Positions 1-6,395 of a stretch of 9,496 bases of DNA are shown in pieces. Position 1 is the first letter of the stretch; each line of letters starts with the position of its first letter. Location: assembly GCA_026391235.1 (NCBI GenBank), contig JAPLDV010000797.1, forward strand, positions 1 to 9,496, written 5' to 3'. Below the pieces are notes generated by a model, which searched no databases, was not told the origin of the DNA, and worked only from the letters and a program-made list of their open reading frames with translations. This DNA is from Bacteroidia bacterium. GTDB taxonomy: Bacteria; Bacteroidota; Bacteroidia; Bacteroidales; UBA12481. The translations under genes and the position numbers were made by a program.

Positions 1-3000
1 GCATGCTTTTCATCAGGTTTTATTTTACTAAAGTATTCATTGGCCTGCAGAGCCAACATTTGCTCATCATAAATGCGGATGTAATTCTCCTTAAGGCTGT
101 TGAGTTCATTCTTAAGCTTTTCAGCCAGGTCAGCTAATAAAGGTTGAATAGGATCAGGATGGTGTAAAAGCAACCGGTTGATGGGTATGGCTTCGATCTC
201 CCGGATTATTCCTTCCATTTCAGATGTGGCAGGTGCAAAGTTGGCCAATTCAACCAGAAGGAGCCATTGCGGCTCACGTTTGGCGACCAAAACCGCTTTT
301 TCGTTCCATTCCAGGTACTTATCCTTAAGGTCACCTCCCTCAAGAAGGATTCGTAACAATCGCTCATTGCCATCAAGATTTTCAATATCCTTGATAAATT
401 GAATGTTGATTGTCTCCGGCTTAGGAGCATCGCCACTGATGATTTTCGCTAATTCCCTGAGTTTGCCCAGGAAAGTATTGGAATGCAAAAACTCCTCACC
501 GGGTTTGCATTGGATTCCGGCTGCCTGGTAGAATAATTTAAGGTCAATTTTATTGCGGGCGGTTAAAGTGTGAGCTTCCTTTTTAAATGTTGCAGTACCG
601 ATTTTAGCCTGATTCAAATTGGGTTCCAGCGTAGAGATATCTCCGTTATTCTTCAGCATCAAGATGATGGTATCAATGGCATCCTGACTCCAACCGTAGG
701 TAGCTTTCATGAAATGAGCCCGGATTTCTTTTCCCGGTTTGGTGTTATTACCTAAGAATCGAAGGATTTCAACGGCAATCGGGTGATCCTTAGCCTCTTT
801 ATCATAACTGATCTTCTTCAGTGCATCGGGATCCCCAACCAGTGCTTTATTCAAGGCCTTATCCCAATCTTTAAAGTCAGCTTTACCCTTGAAATCAGGA
901 AATTGCCGGTCGGCTATACTCCTTAACGCATCTTCGACATTTTCCTTGATGCTACCGATTTCAATCTTATTACCGCCAGCCAGATAGATGAATCCATCGG
1001 TACAAATTTTATCAATGATTTCTTCAATAGCCTTGGTTGCCAAAGACCTGCGGGTCTCCATACTTTTTTGAGCCTGCTGGCCTTCAGTTGAAGATTGGAT
1101 ACCCTTTTTATCAATGGTCCGATCAGCGGCAAGGTATCGAATGATCTCATTCCGAAGATCCTGGTCACGGAACTTGGGTACGAATCCATAAGCAAGTGGG
1201 GACTCAAGACCTTCAGCGCGTATCTCATTTAAAACCGTTGATTCATTTTCAAGCCATCCATCCCGAACCCAAAGGTTGAGCTTATTCTCAATATTGGGGC
1301 GTTTAGCGCCTTCCCAAATTTCAAATTCCCGTCTTTGCTTTGAAACGCCTTGTAATATATTGATACCCCGGGTTTTCTCTTTGAAAAACCCAACAATTCT
1401 ATCCCTGCGCAACTGCTGGATCTGGTCCTCACCTGAATTATTCAGTTTTACAGCCCAGGAAGTATATTCTTGCTCCCACTCAGAACCGATCTTGGTTTGC
1501 AGCTTAAACTCACTACCAATCGGCATCAGGACTTTGTCGTTGACCAGTTTTGCAATCAGGCCTTTAATCTTTAGGCGAAAAATATCCGAACTGGAATTCA
1601 GGTCATCCAGCATCAAATCAGCGATGGTATTCTCATCGGATCTTAACCGGCCTCCGGGAAGGTCCTTGGGCAGTTGATCAATTAAGAAAACAACACTTAA
1701 AATCCGGCCTTCCAACATGGCATCGCCACCCAAAGCTTTTCGACTTTGGATCAGGTTGTTGGTTTCATTGAGCAACAGGGCATTCTGGAACAACTGCGAT
1801 TGTTTTTGTTCAAAAATGAAATCGGCAGGAACAACGCATCCAAGTTCTTTTTCGGCCACCTGCTTGATGCTTTCATCCACTATTCTCATTTGACTTCGGA
1901 GCTGACCTGACGTACCGGCTGTATCGATCGATTGCAGGATCTTTTTCCAGAATTTCCGGGTTGATGGAAGAATCGGATAATCAGCTACCAGGGTTGAGTT
2001 ATCATCGGTGCGATATCCAAAATCAGTTCCAGAGAGATTCCTTGAAATCTCGCCCAGGGTGGTATCCATCTTTTTACCAATTTCATTGATGGCAGAAGGC
2101 TTTTTTTCCAAAACGGTTTTTCGGGTAACCGTCTCAACATCGGTATCCGAAAGTTGAATCTTAACGGTGAATCGCTCCTGGAGTTTCTGAAGAATCGGCG
2201 TTTCTGTCAGGGCACTTTGTCCGGAACAGACAAGCAGAAATTTTCCATCAAACTCGGAACTGATAATCTCTGCAAGCAATTGAATATCAAAAGCCTTATC
2301 CGCATCTTGCCCGATAAACTGTTGAACTTCATCAATAACGATTACGGTAGCCGGTAATTTATCATAGCCTGAAATAGGTAGTATTTCCTCTTTGATGGTT
2401 CTGACAAATTCATCCCGGCCCAGGCTATCAATCCTTCTGAAATTTGCTTTGAAGTTTTCCTTAACCTTGGCTTCATTCTCTGCAAACTCCGGTTTGATCT
2501 GGAGAATGGCCTTAGCCAGTACCGATGAAACGAAAAGATTTTCGTACTCCTTTTTAAAATCCTTACCCTGAGCTTCAATCAGCGCCTTCAGCTCGTCATA
2601 GATCCCTTCCTGTTTTGCCCAATACACAAACTTAAAATGGTGGAACTGCTGGGGCAGGTCGAGAGTATTCAGAAAAAGCTGAAGGAAGGAATATCGGATA
2701 TCAGGTGACGGAAAATCTTTCAAAGTGCCTTTCACAGATAGCTTTCCAAAGATTTTTTGTTTCCTGTCGAGCTCGATAAAAAGGTCATTAACATCGCGGG
2801 GTAATGGTTTAATCGTTCTGGCTGTATCCCCATTTGGAAATTGAAAGTCTTCCCAGAGGTACCCAAGCATTTTAATCAGATGTGATTTACCACTGCCAAA
2901 AAAACCGCTCACCCAAACGGCCGGTTGTTTGGGCTGATCGATATGCTTGAGATAGGTGTCAAGCATCCGGTATAACCCCCGTTGGTATTCACCTTCACAT

Positions 3001-3131
3001 ACAAAGGTTTTTAATTCGTGCCCTATGATTCTAAGCCCCTGATCATCCTTAGTTGTACTGATCTCGACAACCCCATCGTTAATAAGATTATTTTCAGCGG
3101 GGTTGAGTTTAAAGAGTTCTTTGTTCTTCAT
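1..3131 (-). CDS. brxC: BrxC, BREX-system P-loop ATPase (3' end missing)
   Basis: Large P-loop ATPase of the BREX phage-exclusion system, cytosolic. The frame is open from ATG at 3131 to the window edge: 1043 codons plus two bases, with no stop or frameshift at the points I checked along its length. Family members are about 1,200 residues, so roughly the last 150 are probably outside. Walker A is GFFGSGKS at residues 76-83 (Lys82), preceded by VWVS as in other BrxC proteins. Walker B is VIVIDE with Asp267-Glu268, followed by VQQFIG, and a sensor-like CSGQSAL lies near residues 302-308. The remainder is a long, mostly helical, charged region. Start choice: ATG lies 10 bases after the brxB stop, giving MKNKELFKLNPAE, with no strong Shine-Dalgarno site. 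It is the third gene of the operon. Family assignment rests on the P-loop context and on order after brxA and brxB. Confidence 0.93.
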   Translation of the reverse strand, partial: MKNKELFKLNPAENNLINDGVVEISTTKDDQGLRIIGHELKTFVCEGEYQRGLYRMLDTYLKHIDQPKQPAVWVSGFFGSGKSHLIKMLGYLWEDFQFPNGDTARTIKPLPRDVNDLFIELDRKQKIFGKLSVKGTLKDFPSPDIRYSFLQLFLNTLDLPQQFHHFKFVYWAKQEGIYDELKALIEAQGKDFKKEYENLFVSSVLAKAILQIKPEFAENEAKVKENFKANFRRIDSLGRDEFVRTIKEEILPISGYDKLPATVIVIDEVQQFIGQDADKAFDIQLLAEIISSEFDGKFLLVCSGQSALTETPILQKLQERFTVKIQLSDTDVETVTRKTVLEKKPSAINEIGKKMDTTLGEISRNLSGTDFGYRTDDNSTLVADYPILPSTRKFWKKILQSIDTAGTSGQLRSQMRIVDESIKQVAEKELGCVVPADFIFEQKQSQLFQNALLLNETNNLIQSRKALGGDAMLEGRILSVVFLIDQLPKDLPGGRLRSDENTIADLMLDDLNSSSDIFRLKIKGLIAKLVNDKVLMPIGSEFKLQTKIGSEWEQEYTSWAVKLNNSGEDQIQQLRRDRIVGFFKEKTRGINILQGVSKQRREFEIWEGAKRPNIENKLNLWVRDGWLENESTVLNEIRAEGLESPLAYGFVPKFRDQDLRNEIIRYLAADRTIDKKGIQSSTEGQQAQKSMETRRSLATKAIEEIIDKICTDGFIYLAGGNKIEIGSIKENVEDALRSIADRQFPDFKGKADFKDWDKALNKALVGDPDALKKISYDKEAKDHPIAVEILRFLGNNTKPGKEIRAHFMKATYGWSQDAIDTIILMLKNNGDISTLEPNLNQAKIGTATFKKEAHTLTARNKIDLKLFYQAAGIQCKPGEEFLHSNTFLGKLRELAKIISGDAPKPETINIQFIKDIENLDGNERLLRILLEGGDLKDKYLEWNEKAVLVAKREPQWLLLVELANFAPATSEMEGIIREIEAIPINRLLLHHPDPIQPLLADLAEKLKNELNSLKENYIRIYDEQMLALQANEYFSKIKPDEKH

Positions 3132-3141
3132 TGTAATTCTA

Positions 3142-3687
3142 TTATCCGAAAATAGGTCGTGCCAGGTAACTCCATCCATCTCTGGCATCAAGCAGTCTGT
3201 AATGGTTCTGTTCGAATTCACCGGGAAAGAAGACAAGTATTCTTCCTTTTACCGATTTTGAGATTCCGTTTAAAATGTCTGACAGCCGGGCAAATCCGTA
3301 TATTGATGAAACATCCCGGATGGCAATTAGTGTATTACTGTCAAATTCAGCTTTAGTGATTTCTGCATTTAGATAATTGACCGCATACTGCCTGAATTCA
3401 CCTTCAAGCTGATCTACCAGGGCACCTGGATCGGCAAAATAATCTTCCCGGTAATCATGATTTGCCATCCAGGTTGGGAAGCATTTCTTTAATGAAATAC
3501 CTGCCCATTTTTTACCCGCCTTAACGGTTGCTATTTCAAAATCTCCCACGCGGAGGTCAACTTTCCGCTGTTCGGCGGGATCATAAACCAAAAACCACAC
3601 TTTCTCCTGACCGGATAAAGAGGTAGACCAGGGTTCGTTCACAACTGTTTCAAATGCTGCTAAAAGCTGATCAACCTTCGATGCCAT
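3142..3687 (-). CDS. brxB: BrxB, BREX-system small protein (DUF1788 family)
   Basis: Complete 181-residue BREX core protein of the DUF1788/BrxB family. It is cytosolic, with no signal peptide or membrane segment, and its biochemical activity is not established. The recognisable signature is at the C-terminus, residues 153-176: FFPGEFEQ, then NHYRLLDARDGW and SYLA, very close to the conserved end of BrxB proteins. The N-terminal half contains VWFLVYDPAE (30-39) and ISLKKCFPTWM (64-74). The ATG at 3687 lies inside the end of brxA, so the two genes overlap by 17 bases. brxC begins 10 bases after the stop. This packing indicates one transcript and probably translational coupling. Length matches the usual 180-200 residues, and nothing looks broken. 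Confidence 0.93.
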   Translation of the reverse strand: MASKVDQLLAAFETVVNEPWSTSLSGQEKVWFLVYDPAEQRKVDLRVGDFEIATVKAGKKWAGISLKKCFPTWMANHDYREDYFADPGALVDQLEGEFRQYAVNYLNAEITKAEFDSNTLIAIRDVSSIYGFARLSDILNGISKSVKGRILVFFPGEFEQNHYRLLDARDGWSYLARPIFG

Positions 3688-4417
3688 GGATGCCTATTTT
3701 AGTAATGAGATGTTCAAAGGAGATCGTGGTAACGGCACCGGAATGCTGATACTGCACCAGGTCACGTTTCATCGCTTCGATGATAAGCTCCCTTAGCCGG
3801 GATTCATTCAGATCCAGGGCTTTCACCCATAAACTGAATAGGATAAAGTCGCCGCGATCACCATGGAGATAAGAGAGAAACAGTGCGAATGCGACAACCA
3901 GATAGCTTGGGTCTGTTTTAGTTCGTATATTTTTGACCTTACCAGTAATATAGCCAGCCTGTTTCCAGGAGCTGGCGATATTTTGTGCCAGTGATTTGCG
4001 GGTGTTAGCGGAATAATGTTCCGGGTGGGTATTCTCTATATTCGCTTCGACACTTTCGACCGAAACCTTGTATCCAGGGAAACAAGTTAAAATTACGGGA
4101 AGACTTTCAGCCAGTAATTGATCCCTGCCAATCGCAAAGAGCAAGGCAAGCAGTGGTTTATCTTCATTTCCTGCTGTTTGCCAGAAATACTTGAATGCGG
4201 CAAACGGCGCGTTGGCCGGATTAAAATCGTACAACTGCTTAATGAATCCGGTGGTTTTATCCTTGTTGATCTTTGTTCGCTTATTGGCGACATTTTCATT
4301 CAGGGATTCGAGGTAGGAATCATCCTGAACGGCATGATCCATGACCAGCGAAAGCTCCGAGAACATTAGGGTGCGGCTGGTATGTATGGTTTTGGCTTTC
4401 ATCGGTGGATTGTGCAT
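3671..4417 (-). CDS. brxA: BrxA, BREX-system DNA-binding protein (DUF1819 family)
   Basis: First gene of the BREX operon, 248 residues, DUF1819/BrxA family. Characterised BrxA proteins are small helical DNA-binding proteins. Family-like features here are SRTLMFSELSLVM near the N-terminus (14-26), TRKSLAQNIASSWKQAG (139-155) and a following segment with LSYLHGDRG (181-189), then FSLWVKALDL (194-203). There is no signal peptide. At 248 residues it is somewhat longer than the roughly 200 I expect, because of the insert between residues 30 and 75. Start: ATG 4417 gives MHNPPMKAKTIH; ATG 4402 (Met6) is equally possible and neither has a clear Shine-Dalgarno site. Its end overlaps brxB by 17 bases. 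Upstream are a promoter candidate and the terminator of the preceding gene, so transcription of BREX probably starts here. No WYL-type BREX regulator gene lies upstream. Confidence 0.9.
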   Translation of the reverse strand: MHNPPMKAKTIHTSRTLMFSELSLVMDHAVQDDSYLESLNENVANKRTKINKDKTTGFIKQLYDFNPANAPFAAFKYFWQTAGNEDKPLLALLFAIGRDQLLAESLPVILTCFPGYKVSVESVEANIENTHPEHYSANTRKSLAQNIASSWKQAGYITGKVKNIRTKTDPSYLVVAFALFLSYLHGDRGDFILFSLWVKALDLNESRLRELIIEAMKRDLVQYQHSGAVTTISFEHLITKIGIHGIEG

Positions 4418-4486
4418 CGGCGTTTGATACAGTAAATTCTATAACTATAAATAGTTCATGGCCTTGGTCTAAAACCTTAAAAGTAC

Positions 4487-4518
4487 CAAAAATGATGGAG
4501 AATCGAGGCTTTACAAAA
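4487..4518 (-). promoter_or_regulatory. Candidate Bacteroidota-type promoter for brxABC
   Basis: On the minus strand TTTTG (4518-4514) is followed after exactly 19 bases by CATTTTTG (4494-4487). The Bacteroidota housekeeping consensus is TTTG or TTG near -33 and TAnnTTTG near -7, so five of the six specified -7 bases match and the spacing is right. It lies about 70 bases before the brxA ATG and after the terminator of the upstream gene, which is where a BREX promoter is expected. It depends on the host being Bacteroidota; no transcript data are available. Confidence 0.45.
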
Positions 4519-4530
4519 GGTAAACAAAAA

Positions 4531-4667
4531 GGGTAATCCGTAATTGTAATTCGATAGTTGAACAGTTAGTGAAGCCTTACCCTTATTAGTACAGTGCTTG
4601 CATAGACTCTTCTTGGACTTGGATAATGGCTAAATAAAAAAGCCTGGTTTGTCTGAAAACCTTACCC
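4531..4667 (-). repeat. Three GGGTAA/TTACCC elements upstream of the brxA promoter
   Basis: On the minus strand GGGTAAGG occurs twice (4667-4660, overlapping the stop of the ASCH gene, and 4582-4575), and its inverted core TTACCC occurs once (4536-4531), about 12 bases upstream of the -33 element. The last two form an inverted pair around a 40-base loop. They could be regulator-binding sites for brxA transcription, but six to eight bases repeated three times can arise by chance in an AT-rich spacer. Confidence 0.25.
4632..4661 (-). terminator. Probable intrinsic terminator after the ASCH gene
   Basis: Directly after the TAA of the ASCH-domain gene the minus strand reads GGTTT-TCAGAC-AAACC, a five-pair stem with a six-base loop, then AGGC and six T residues (4641-4636), followed by further AT-rich sequence. 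The stem is short and the AGGC separates it from the T-run, so it is a weak terminator at best. Its position at the end of one gene cluster and before the brxA promoter supports it. Confidence 0.5.
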
Positions 4668-5132
4668 CTTTCCCCTGCTAACACTTAACACCTCACCCAG
4701 ATCATAGGTGATCTGCGACAGCAAATATTCAACGCCGTCATGCTCGTATGTAATATCTTGACCATCTTCATCTGTCAATAATTCGATGACTGCGCCTTTT
4801 ACCTCTACCAATGCCTGGTCTCTGTCTTTATTATAACCAACATAGAACTGAATAGCATCATAATCAATGGGTTTGAATATTCCATCTTCTTCCTCCGCCT
4901 CGCCATTTTCGTTGGTGACAACATATTTTTTGTACGTTGTGGGCTTTAATTCTCTAAACTCTTGTTTCTTATTTCCCGAAATAATTTCGTCAAAGAATTT
5001 TTGTTTGATAATGAGCATTAGCGTTTTCATCCCATACTTTCTATTTATCATAAAGATATGCTTCTTACCAGTACGATCGTCAATCATATTGTTTATTTGA
5101 TCAGGGTTTTGCCCCTTGTTTATTCGGTTCAT
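4662..5132 (-). CDS. ASCH-domain (PUA-like) protein
   Basis: Small cytosolic protein of the ASCH superfamily, a PUA-like beta-barrel fold linked to RNA or modified-nucleotide binding; substrate unknown. The domain begins at MKTLMLIIKQKFFDEI (35-50) and contains the typical GNKKQEFRE (53-61; Gly53, Lys56, Glu58, Arg60), then a YDAIQFYVGY strand (91-100) and VEVKGAVIELL (109-119). The C-terminal part is short, consistent with a single-domain ASCH protein. Start is uncertain. ATG 5132 has GGGAG 12 bases upstream, but adds 34 residues (MNRINKGQNPDQINN...) that do not resemble the family. ATG 5087 and ATG 5030 are alternatives, and 5030 fits the domain boundary best but has no ribosome site. It follows the HhH-GPD-like gene by 33 bases (135 with the short start) and is closed by a terminator. 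Similar proteins are common in phages and mobile islands. Confidence 0.72.
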   Translation of the reverse strand: MNRINKGQNPDQINNMIDDRTGKKHIFMINRKYGMKTLMLIIKQKFFDEIISGNKKQEFRELKPTTYKKYVVTNENGEAEEEDGIFKPIDYDAIQFYVGYNKDRDQALVEVKGAVIELLTDEDGQDITYEHDGVEYLLSQITYDLGEVLSVSRGKG

Positions 5133-5165
5133 AGGTATGGATTACTCCCATTCCTCCGTTAATAA

Positions 5166-5714
5166 TTATTGAGACCGGGATAAACCTCCATAGCGTCCCC
5201 ACAGGTATAAAATAGCGTCAAGGTGAAATGGAGCTATTCCAAGGGCATCCGCAATTTCCTGTGATAATATGAAACTCTGTTTGGGATTTTGCCGGCAAGA
5301 ACCCATCGTATTAAGGAGCTGAGGAAATTCTTTCCGAAAATGATGGTCAACTTTTACATACCGCGTGAACCCTATTTCTTTGAAAAAATCGCAAATGAGA
5401 GCAGGCCCAACCTGATCAATCGCAGCGGAAAAATCATTCACCAGATTCCACATCTCCAGGGGTATGGTCACTTTGGAGACCTTGGCATAGAAAGATTCGA
5501 TGCCAAACTTTAGTTCTTGCCGTAATTTCAATGTGCCGGTAAGTAATACGGCGATTATTCTTGGCTTGAATTGTCTGCTGGAGAGGTCATACCGGTTTGT
5601 TTCCTGGATGGTTACAGCCAAATTGTATAAAGATTCCGGCAGCCAATTAGAGTCGATAAGAAAATTATTATTCATAAACGCTTTGCTCAGCGCTAACGCA
5701 ATTGTATCTCTCAT
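5166..5714 (-). CDS. HhH-GPD (endonuclease III/AlkA)-like protein, putative DNA glycosylase
   Basis: 182 residues from ATG 5714, cytosolic. Residues 102-116 (VGPALICDFFKEIGF) read as the hairpin and following helix of a helix-hairpin-helix, and residues 120-126 (VKVDHHF) align with the VDTH stretch of endonuclease III, making Asp123 the likely catalytic aspartate. The Lys of bifunctional glycosylases (LPGVGRKTA) is absent, and only two Cys are present, so there is no iron-sulphur cluster. The end, LDAILYLWGRYGG (165-177), resembles the closing helix of HhH-GPD-related proteins. If active it would more likely be monofunctional, removing a base without lyase activity; it could also be a non-catalytic relative. 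Start: the frame extends to a TTG at 5798, but that would overlap the preceding gene by 49 bases and read its tail out of frame, so ATG 5714 is preferred. Assignment is by motif only. Confidence 0.5.
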   Translation of the reverse strand: MRDTIALALSKAFMNNNFLIDSNWLPESLYNLAVTIQETNRYDLSSRQFKPRIIAVLLTGTLKLRQELKFGIESFYAKVSKVTIPLEMWNLVNDFSAAIDQVGPALICDFFKEIGFTRYVKVDHHFRKEFPQLLNTMGSCRQNPKQSFILSQEIADALGIAPFHLDAILYLWGRYGGLSRSQ

Positions 5715-5749
5715 AGGAAGGACACCAATCTGACTTTTAAGGAAGTTCC

Positions 5750-6184
5750 TTAGGGGTGCGTAGCTGAAAGCACCCAGGACCGATATGCCGGTCCCCAATC
5801 AATTACCAATTTACCAATAAGGTCGTTTTGAACATCCAATAATTCAAGATCAAAAACATCGTGATTTCCAGCTTTTTCAACATCATCAAAATTAGATGGT
5901 ATGTCATGTTCAAAAATTTCATGATATTTAGCTGAGTAAAGACCTGCAAACGTTGTTTCATTTTCCGTATTCACCACAAAGACTGCCCAGAAAGGTGCAT
6001 TAAACTTATGTCGATTCTTGATTAGCTGGGTAGATTGGTACAATTCAAATTGTGGACGGTTATCGCGCCAAAGCTCGTATTGGGAACGTTTTTTTTTGGA
6101 TTGATTTTCTTTATGCCGGAGAAGACGGACATCGGCCACCATTAAGCCAGCTTCATACATTATAGTGTTAAACATGATTGTCAT
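5750..6184 (-). CDS. N-terminal domain of a GIY-YIG nuclease family protein, nuclease domain absent
   Basis: 144 residues from ATG 6184 (Met4 is an alternative). The sequence closely matches the N-terminal half of a widespread GIY-YIG nuclease family: VRLLRHKEN (19-27), YELWRDNRPQFELYQSTQ (36-53), KFNAPFWAVFVV (60-71), FAGLYSAKY (79-87) and LIGKLVIDWGPAYRSWV (122-138). In full-length relatives, about 270-280 residues, this domain is followed by a stretch like QRADKQDKPI and then by the GIY-YIG catalytic domain. Here a TAA comes six residues after the RSWV match, and no GIY-YIG sequence follows in any frame before the next gene. It is therefore a truncated gene or a stand-alone recognition domain that cannot cut DNA by itself. 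The lost C-terminus may reflect a deletion that joined it to the HhH-GPD-like gene, whose preferred start lies 35 bases on. Composition is intermediate between the BREX genes and the AT-rich pair. Confidence 0.7.
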   Translation of the reverse strand: MTIMFNTIMYEAGLMVADVRLLRHKENQSKKKRSQYELWRDNRPQFELYQSTQLIKNRHKFNAPFWAVFVVNTENETTFAGLYSAKYHEIFEHDIPSNFDDVEKAGNHDVFDLELLDVQNDLIGKLVIDWGPAYRSWVLSATHP

Positions 6185-6395
6185 GCCATTTAAAATTAGT
6201 CAAGACTTGTTATGTTATTGAATTCATGCCTATTGAACTGGTATTTTCGGAGCTCATAAACGAATAGTTCTGGAGTTCAAATATCCCAGAATCTGGCTTG
6301 ATGGTTCCGGTGCCGGACGTGTCTTGATATTTGAGTATTGAAGAATTTGCTTGTTTTGCATTGCCTGTTTTAATATTGAAACTGTTATCTTATTT
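6185..6395. other. Intergenic spacer with inverted repeats at the composition boundary
   Basis: 211 bases between the 619-residue membrane protein gene and the GIY-YIG-associated gene. It holds nested inverted repeats: TTCTGG/CCAGAA (6268-6273 and 6286-6291, 12-base loop), TCAAATATC/GATATTTGA (6277-6285 and 6326-6334) and CCGG-TG-CCGG (6307-6316). A 35-codon minus-strand frame runs from ATG 6361 to TGA 6254, but it has no recognisable content. I see no convincing promoter or terminator. The AT-rich DNA ends here, so it could be a junction of two inserted segments. Confidence 0.4.

Noticed and set aside
923..1432. Two adjacent minus-strand ORFs of 101 and 67 codons
   Set aside because: They are in another frame of brxC, whose own frame is intact through the same region.
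1276..1677. 133-codon plus-strand ORF
   Set aside because: Lies wholly inside brxC on the opposite strand; its translation is low-complexity Ser/Leu/Arg without family likeness, a typical antisense shadow.
6261..6300. T-arm-like sequence (CTGG-AGTTCAAATAT-CCCAG), possible tRNA remnant
   Set aside because: The stem and loop spacing are wrong for a tRNA T-arm, and no anticodon arm or acceptor stem can be assembled around it.
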